NCBI GenBank assembly: GCA_027625915.1
Contig: JANTQA010000032.1
Location: 14,028,001-14,092,000 of the forward strand
Source: Anaeramoeba flamelloides
Lineage: Eukaryota; Metamonada; Anaeramoebidae
Length of the DNA: 64,000 bases
Reading direction: 5' to 3'
Shown here: piece by piece, positions 57,840 through 64,000 of the stretch
How the letters are laid out: every line of letters starts with the position of its first letter
How positions within the stretch are numbered: position 1 is the first letter of the stretch
Made by a program: the position numbers and the translations under genes
Notes under the pieces: model-generated
What the model was told of the DNA's origin: nothing
The model's database searches: none
The model's input: only the letters and a program-made list of their open reading frames with translations

Positions 57840-58170
57840 CTAAAGAAATTGAGAATTTTGCACGAGTCCTTCCAAAGTAGTCGGGCCAAAAAATTTTTTT
57901 AAAAAAATTTTTTTTTGAATTATTATGATTTTTTCCAGGTATTTCTTTTAGGATTATCAGATCAAATCGGAAGTTTATTGTTTCTCAAATTTCTAAGCAA
58001 TCTAATTTTGGTTTTTTCTTAAAAAAAAGGGAATTTCATTCATTATTATCGATTTTAATACAAAGTTTAATATCTCTCTAATTACTTAACAATCTAAGTT
58101 TGGTTTATTCTAATAAATAAAGTGAATGTTTTGTTTTTGAATGGTCCCTTTGAGCGAAATGTAGTTTATA
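57840..58170. mobile_element. Family G TIR element, truncated copy in reverse orientation
   Basis: GGTCCCTTTGAGCGAAATG then TAGTTTATATATA is the reverse complement of the left ends at 7252 and 10085. GAGAATTTTGCACGAGTCC matches their middle (CGTGCAAAATTCTC). The part with the other terminus is missing. Confidence 0.6.
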
Positions 58171-58705
58171 TATATATATATATATTTCTATAGCGTAGTA
58201 AAAAATTCTTTTGGACTTTTTTTGTAGTAAGTTTAGTAATAAAAAATATCTAAATCTCTTTTCAAAAAGTATGATTTACTATTTTTTAGTTTTGTTCTTT
58301 ATTTTTGATAACTTTTATACTGCTGAGCTTTTGTGTATTGATATTAATTTTATTGTGAGTTTTATTGATAGATTTGATAATTAATTATTATTAAATAATA
58401 TATATATTAGGTTGGTCATTATTTTGAAATTTAGTTTATTGTTTTTGCTTTTTTTTTTTCTTTAAAAATTTTAGAGAAGACAAAACAATCTTAATTAAGA
58501 AATTAAAATTATTTGTAAAAGGTTTATAATTAATTTTTTTCTTCTTTTTTAGTTTAGAAATTACAAATTTAGTCACTTGGGATAGTTTTCTATAACAAAT
58601 AGATTATTTTTAAGAAATAAACCTTCACAAAAAAATCAAAGAACATAAATATTGAAAACAATATGATAAAAAAAAAAAAACTAAATTATTGATCTTAAAG
58701 ATAGA

Positions 58706-59416
58706 ATATAAACTAAAATTCAAAAAAATTGTACATCTTTTACCAGGTTGAACATATAGCACTGTTAAACTTTAACATTCAATCTGGAAATAATTTTGAT
58801 TTTAACAAGGAATTTGTTTTTTTGTCTTTTCTGTATGTTTTCATTTCCTTTTTTTCTCGTTATGGAATCTTATTTCGTTGGATCGAAAAAATTTTTTTCC
58901 AAGGATTAATAGAAGTTTAGATTTTACCACAAGTTAAATAGAAAAATCATAAACAATTAGCCAAAGATATAATATCATTTGATAGATCAAAAATTCTTGG
59001 TGAAATTTTAAGAAATTTACTAAAACTTTTTTTTTAGCAAACTAAATTAAGTTTCAAATACTACATATAGTTACATCTATTTTAGATACTCTTTGAATTA
59101 TAAGTATCAAATTTAGTCAATTTAAAATTCTCAACTTTATCAGATTAGATGAATTTTCATCTAACCCTTAACAATAAAACAAATGCTATTTTTCATTATA
59201 TTCATTTCATCCTTAGGCAACATATAATATTTTTTTTTTTTTTCTTTTTATATTTTTTTCTTTGATTTGGATGAAAATGATTACATTTAAAAACATTAAT
59301 ACTTTGGGCAACTTAAATGTGATTTAATATTTAGGTATGGAAAAATACAATAAATTGTAATTTTTTTTTGTATATTTTTGATTTTGGGCTTTTGAAAATT
59401 TTTGGAACGGGGTTTA
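58706..59416. mobile_element. Family H TIR element, copy 2
   Basis: The left end TATAAACTAAAATTCAAAAA is worn and the right end AAATTTTTGGAACGGGGTTT is well kept. The order of internal phrases follows 37190-37890 and 62250-62782. No transposase is present. Confidence 0.6.
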
Positions 59417-59817
59417 TTTTCAAGATAATTTAATATAAGACTCATTAAATCTAATTAGATTCAAATTATTTGAAACAATCTTGAATAAAAAAAAAAATTC
59501 AATTTAATAAAACATTATACTCTTCAAATAGAAAATTATGTTTTGCCAACAATCTTTTAAAATAATTAATTATTGGTTTTGTGAGAATAGTTTCTGGTAA
59601 ATGTAAAGAAAAATTTAAAAATAAATACATAAAAAAATAAAAAAAAAGGATTTATTTATTATTTCTATTTTAATTGTTAAGAATTGAAAGGATAAATTCA
59701 AAGTAAAAAAAAAATAAAATAAAAAAAAATTATAATTTGAAAATTTTTTCAATAAGCAAGAGGAATTAATTAATATAACTGTAATAATAAATAAATGAAT
59801 AGGGGGTGAATTAAAAT

Positions 59818-61208
59818 TTAATTATAATTTGGAGGCAAAATTTCACAGCTTCTATCCCACATCTCATCTTCTGTATAAACAACCTCTTTTCTGAATAAAA
59901 GTTTTATTTGGTTGATGTAATGGAAATCATAACCGATTCTTTGGAAACGTTTAATTTCGGAAACGACTTCAAACATTCTCATTCTTTTCCTCCAGTTAAT
60001 CAAGCCATTATCCACTTTATCTGGAAGGTCTTCGATGTATAACAATATTTTTAAATATTCTGCTAAATATGGCACTGTGGGTGGTTCTGAGCTTCTGGTT
60101 AAGTCCATTAACTTTTTACAACCTTGCGAAACATCTGTTAGAGAATCCAATTTATTATAAATTTTTTTAATTTTTTTAGACAAGCCATTGAAAGTTTTTT
60201 TCAATCTAGATACTGGAGAATTTTGAATACCAGAGACCACTGCAAACATGTCATTAAAGTTATTCAATTTCAGCAATTCGTTGGCAAGCTTTATTAATAG
60301 AGAAAGCCTCTCGATTCTCAATGGCAATTCATTTTCCTCTAAAATCATTGTTGAGGACCAATCGGCTAGGAAATTAAATCTGGCGATTAATTGAATAACA
60401 TTTGGTGATTTTTCAAGTTTATTTCTTCTTGTCCAATTTTTTTCAAAAATCTCATTACTTTTAAATTTTGAATATAAATAATGTGTATATAGTGTTATTT
60501 GTCTTGATAATTCGTCAACATCAAGGTCTTTTAGAGTAATTTCTTCATCCATGATTATATTTGTGACAGTACTGATCTGCTGCTTTGTTTCCGATGACCT
60601 TCTTTCTGGATTTTCTTTTAAAGATTTTATAATAGTATTAATATTGTTATTTTTATTTTTATTATCTTTATTTTCTCTATTATTGCCATTGTTGTTATTA
60701 TTATTACTATTGGTTTCTTTATTTTCTTTATTATTATTATTGCTTTTTTCATTTCCATTTCCATTTTCATTTTCTTTGTTATTATTATTGTTCTTTTCAT
60801 TTTCATTTTCTTTATTGTTGTTGTTGTTGTTATGAAGTGCCTTAAATTGTACAAAATTAGTTTTTATAATTCTTTTTTTATGATATTTTAAATAATAATC
60901 AATTTCTCGGCCATAATTTTTTAATTTTTCTTCCTTATTTTCTAATAATTCTTGTTCAAGGAATTTTTGTAATTTCTTTTTTGACGAAATTGGTAAATAT
61001 CTTGAATTAATTTCAATGATCCTAAAAACTAATTGTGTGACTAAAATTTGAATATCTAATCTTTCGTTATCTAAAAATGCACGCCTTGTTTCTGGATTTA
61101 TTGATGGCACATCAAATCTTTCCAATAATCTGTCAATGACAGTGTTTTCATTTGTAAACGTTGGCAATAATAATAAAAATATTTCGACAAAATCTTGTGA
61201 TTCAAAAC
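59818..61208 (-). CDS. Ras guanine-nucleotide exchange factor (RasGEF), C-terminal exon
   Basis: It activates Ras-family GTPases by promoting GDP release. The open exon has no ATG before the catalytic region; it seems to begin at an acceptor (AAAATAG at about 61215-61209) with GFESQDFVEIFLLLLPTFT and LLERFDVPS, the RasGEF_N helical module. An Asn/Glu/Lys-rich linker follows (60620-60840). The CDC25 domain comes next: DVDELSRQITLYTHYLYSKF, FNFLADWSSTMIL, ELLKLNNFNDMFAVVSGIQN, SRLKKTFNGL, PTVPYLAEYLKILLYIEDLP, NWRKRMRMFEVVSEIKRFQR. All main conserved regions are present. The N-terminal exons must lie at higher coordinates; I could not identify them up to 64000, so they may be beyond the window. 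Confidence 0.9.
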
Positions 61209-61230
61209 CTATTTTTGTTTATTTTTATTT

Positions 61231-61360
61231 ATTTTTAATTAAAATAAGAGTTATTTTTAATTTGAATAAGAGTTATTTTTAATTTCAATAAAAGTTATTT
61301 TTAATTTTAATAAAAGTTATTTTTAATTGAAACAAGAGTTATTTTTAATTAAATAATAGT
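61231..61360. repeat. 22-bp tandem repeat, nearly six units
   Basis: The unit ATTTTTAATTNNAATAARAGTT starts at 61231, 61253, 61275, 61297, 61319 and 61341, an exact 22-bp period with small changes at two or three positions. It lies directly upstream (minus strand) of the RasGEF acceptor, so within the preceding intron. Confidence 0.85.
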
Positions 61361-62220
61361 CCGATTTAATTATTTAATTAGATCAAACTATATTTAAAAT
61401 AAAAATGTAAGATTATATGAGCATTTTTCAGTTATAAAAAAATGAAATTTTGAATGCGAAAAAAATTTTTATAGAGGATTGTTTAACAGATTTTGTACAT
61501 CACAATAGAATTTTACAATATTTAATTATATTGTTACATAAATGAAAATATTTTTATTTATTTTTTTGATTTCATTTCCTAATAATTCTTAGAATTACAA
61601 AATACAAGAATAAAATATTAGAAACTATAACTGGAGTCATTAAAGTTTTTGTAATATGTATGAAGGAAAATAAACATTTGTGGTGATTAATGGAAAATTA
61701 TAAATAAAAAGAAAATAAATTTTTTTATAATTTGAAATTTATTATTATTTTAATACAATATCCTTTCGGAAATATTTTTAATTATTGTTTGTTTGTGATA
61801 TTTATTCAAATAACATATATATATATAAATCTTGAAAATTGGAAATAAATTGTTTCTAAATGAATTTTTTTTAGTTATACCCATATTTTTTTTTTGTAAA
61901 TGTACAATAATTTTTTTGTTAAAAGTTTTGTAATATTTTTAAAAATGAATCTAACTTGGTTTTTTCAAAATTTCAAATATAATAGGAAGTTTTTCTTGAT
62001 GTTTATGAGAGATAAATCAATTTTAAATTCAAAATAATTTTTAAATTCTGTCCTTTTTCAAAAAAAAATAATTTTTTTTTCTGAAAACTAATTAGTTTTC
62101 TGAAATTCCATCTAATTAATATCAATTTTAGACTTGAATAACAGAAGAATTGTAACAGAATACCACTTAATTATAGAAGTATATTTAAATCTTGAAAGAA
62201 TTAACTAGTTTCAGATCCAT

Positions 62221-62223
<3 letters not shown>
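61361..62223. other. Gene-free AT-rich DNA
   Basis: No gene or repeat seen. If the RasGEF has further exons this is probably intron. Confidence 0.4.

Positions 62224-62250
<27 letters not shown>
62224..62250. repeat. (AT)n microsatellite at an element border
   Basis: An uninterrupted AT run that ends where the family H element begins, as expected for insertion at TA. Confidence 0.9.
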
Positions 62251-62255
<5 letters not shown>

Positions 62256-62782
62256 GATTCCAAAAATTTGGACACAGTTTAAACAGTTGAAAGAACATCA
62301 TTACTGTACTTTAAATTCAAATTGGAAAGAATTTTGATTTTACAAACAATTTCATTTTTTTGTCTTTTTTTGTTTTGTTTTCATTTCCTTTTTTGCAGCT
62401 ACGTAATCTGTTTCGTTAGATCTCGAAATTTTTTTCAATGGTTGATAGAAGGTTAGTGTTGAGTTTGTTAAATTGGAAAATCAAATACAATTGGTAGATG
62501 GTATCTTATCATTTGATCGATCAACAATTGTTGGTGAAATTTCAACAAATTTACCAATACATTTTTTGTTCCGCTCGTTTCATTATTTTGGACACACCTG
62601 TTTTTATTTTTGAGTTTTAAATTTTTTTCTTTTATTTGGATGAAAAGGATTACTTATAAAAACATTAATACCGGGTTACTTAAATGTAGTTTTATATTAG
62701 GTTTGGGAAAATACAATAAATTGGGTTTTTTTTTGCCTATCTTTGATTTTGGGTGTGTCCAAATTTTTGGAACGGGGTTTAT
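62250..62782. mobile_element. Family H TIR element, copy 3
   Basis: The termini are inverted repeats: left AAACTAGATTCCAAAAATTTG then GACACAG, right GTGTGTCCAAATTTTTGGAA then CGGGGTTTATA. At 533 bp it is shorter than the siblings at 37190 and 58706, lacking part of the middle. An internal frame (62610-62933) crosses its right edge and is not a gene. The TA flanks and GGACACA ends suggest Tc1/mariner. Confidence 0.7.
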
Positions 62783-63877
62783 ATCACAGGTAGTACAATT
62801 TTTCCTTTTAAAATCACGAAAGACTTATAAAATCGCGTTTTTTCGAATTTTTTACATGTTTTTTACATGTTTTTTCCTTTTATTCGTTGTTTTTTTTTTT
62901 TATTTTTTTGAAAAAGTTCTCAAATTCTTTTGAAATCATATTTTCCGTTTCTGAGATGTGAAAAAATGCAAACGAAAAAACTTAAAAACAACGAAAAAAA
63001 AACAATTATATACAGGTAGGACGCAATCGCCTTAAGATCCTTGGAAAATAATAGGAATTCGTGATTTCCTATTTAAGTGGGGGGGTTTGCATTTAAAACC
63101 ATGAAAATAATTTGATTTTTTATTTTGAAAACACCAAAGCAATACAAAGTAGGTTTTCTGTTGAAAAATCTTGAAAATTGTAAACTCTTTAAACACTGAG
63201 AAAAAGAATTAATTTTTTTAAAAAAATTACTACAGTGGTGTAAATAACCCGTTCAGACAACCTTTAACCATTACAAAAATTTAACTCGTGTTTTTTTTTC
63301 AGACTTGGGTATTGGAACACCAGAAACCACTTATAGATTCTTGGTTCGGATCCAAATTGACTTTAGAGGTTAGATCTTTGATTAGTCGAAATGACTCAAT
63401 AATATTAAATGCTTTTGTTTCAAAAATTTCATCATATTTACAAAATTTGTGAGATTAAATGATTTTTTTATAAAAATTCAAAAAATGAAATTTTGCTCAT
63501 TTTTTTGTCAAAAAATTACATTTTAATCTTTCAATATCTTCATAATTCTTTTTTAAATTTTATTTAAAGAACCTAATTTCTTGTTTATATACTGTTTTCA
63601 TCCCATTGATTTGTTTCTTTTCTTTCTATAGTCAGCCAATATTTTTTGCAAGAGTTAAATTTTAGTAATGGGTTAAAATAAAAAACACAGGTTAGTTACA
63701 CCACTGTAGTTGAAAAATAAAAGTGGTCAAAATTTAACTTTTTTACCAATTCCAAATTAGATCAGCTCACCTAATTTTTTTGTGTTTTGATTACATATGT
63801 ATATCAGACAAACGAATTTTACGCTTCTCTCATGTGTGTAAAACGCGTTTAATGAAATTAAAAGAATCGTCATGCCT

Positions 63878-63882
<5 letters not shown>
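62778..63882. mobile_element. Possible outer TIR element enclosing a Tc1-like MITE
   Basis: The left end is TATATCACAGGTAGTACAAT, and the right end, reverse-complemented, is TATATCACAGGCATGACGAT. Both go on to a GCGTTTT...ACATG phrase some 50-75 bases inside. The element abuts the right end of the family H copy and encloses 63233-63706. The inverted match is good only at the tips, so this is tentative. Confidence 0.45.
63233..63706. mobile_element. 474-bp Tc1-like MITE (CAGTGGTGTAA ends)
   Basis: The left end CAGTGGTGTAAATAACCC and the right end GGTTAGTTACACCACTG are inverted repeats, each flanked by TA (63231-63232 and 63707-63708). CAGTGGTG-type tips with TA duplication are characteristic of Tc1 elements. 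A further inner match (CCATTAC against GTAATGGGTTAAAA) lies beside them. No transposase is present. Confidence 0.75.

Positions 63883-63914
<32 letters not shown>
63877..63914. repeat. (AT)n microsatellite
   Basis: An uninterrupted AT run next to the right end of the proposed outer element. Confidence 0.9.
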
Positions 63915-63916
<2 letters not shown>

Positions 63917-64000
63917 CTTATTCAATGTTAAATTTATAAAAAAGATTATTTTGTTAAATTAAAAATATTACCAAACTTGTTTTAACTTTTTTTCGATTAA

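Noticed and set aside
62610-62933. 107-codon frame across the end of a family H element
   Set aside because: It crosses the element border and has no domain.
1-64000. A new multi-gene system or cluster
   Set aside because: The five intact host genes have unrelated roles, are far apart and show no shared regulation in the sequence.

Overview
The window is very AT-rich nuclear DNA from a eukaryote that uses the standard code; the real genes end in TAA or TAG. It has few genes, spliceosomal GT-AG introns (some very long), long Asn/Gln/Lys/Glu/Ser low-complexity tracts inside proteins, and many transposon remains. The metazoan-type fused RNA triphosphatase-guanylyltransferase, the AGC kinase and the RasGEF fit a free-living amoeboid protist. 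The style resembles Anaeramoeba (Metamonada), but that name is inference from general appearance, not from a marker gene.

Layout. 1-3.5 kb: a decayed TTAA-flanked element. 3.9-15.6 kb (+): one mRNA-capping-enzyme gene, apparently split by a 9-kb intron full of transposon debris. 15.6-34.3 kb: almost gene-free, with a 5'-truncated LINE copy (18.9-20.15 kb), another TTAA-flanked element (23.4-24.6 kb), a palindromic MITE (27.4 kb), a decayed gene (28.5-30.4 kb) and a TIR element (31.9-33.4 kb). 34.35-36.85 kb (+): a TPR protein with a huge Lys/Glu tail. 37-43.3 kb: repeats. 43.36-52.0 kb (+): an AGC-family protein kinase in four exons, with a 7.2-kb third intron that holds a second LINE copy. 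53.6-56.5 kb (-): a 978-residue protein with a low-complexity centre. 56.6-59.8 kb: repeats. 59.8-61.2 kb (-): the C-terminal exon of a RasGEF. 61.2-64 kb: tandem repeats and stacked TIR elements.

The genes do not form a pathway or operon. Kinase and RasGEF are ordinary signalling genes, the capping enzyme is housekeeping, and the TPR and 978-residue proteins are of unknown role. The strongest observations are structural. First, exon phase and family alignment join 3896-4821 to 13884-15621 as one capping enzyme. Second, the kinase gene assembles exactly across an intron carrying a LINE. Third, at least seven repeat families recur, including nested insertions where the uninterrupted sibling copy shows the empty site. 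I found no convincing new multi-gene system, CRISPR array, tRNA or rRNA gene.
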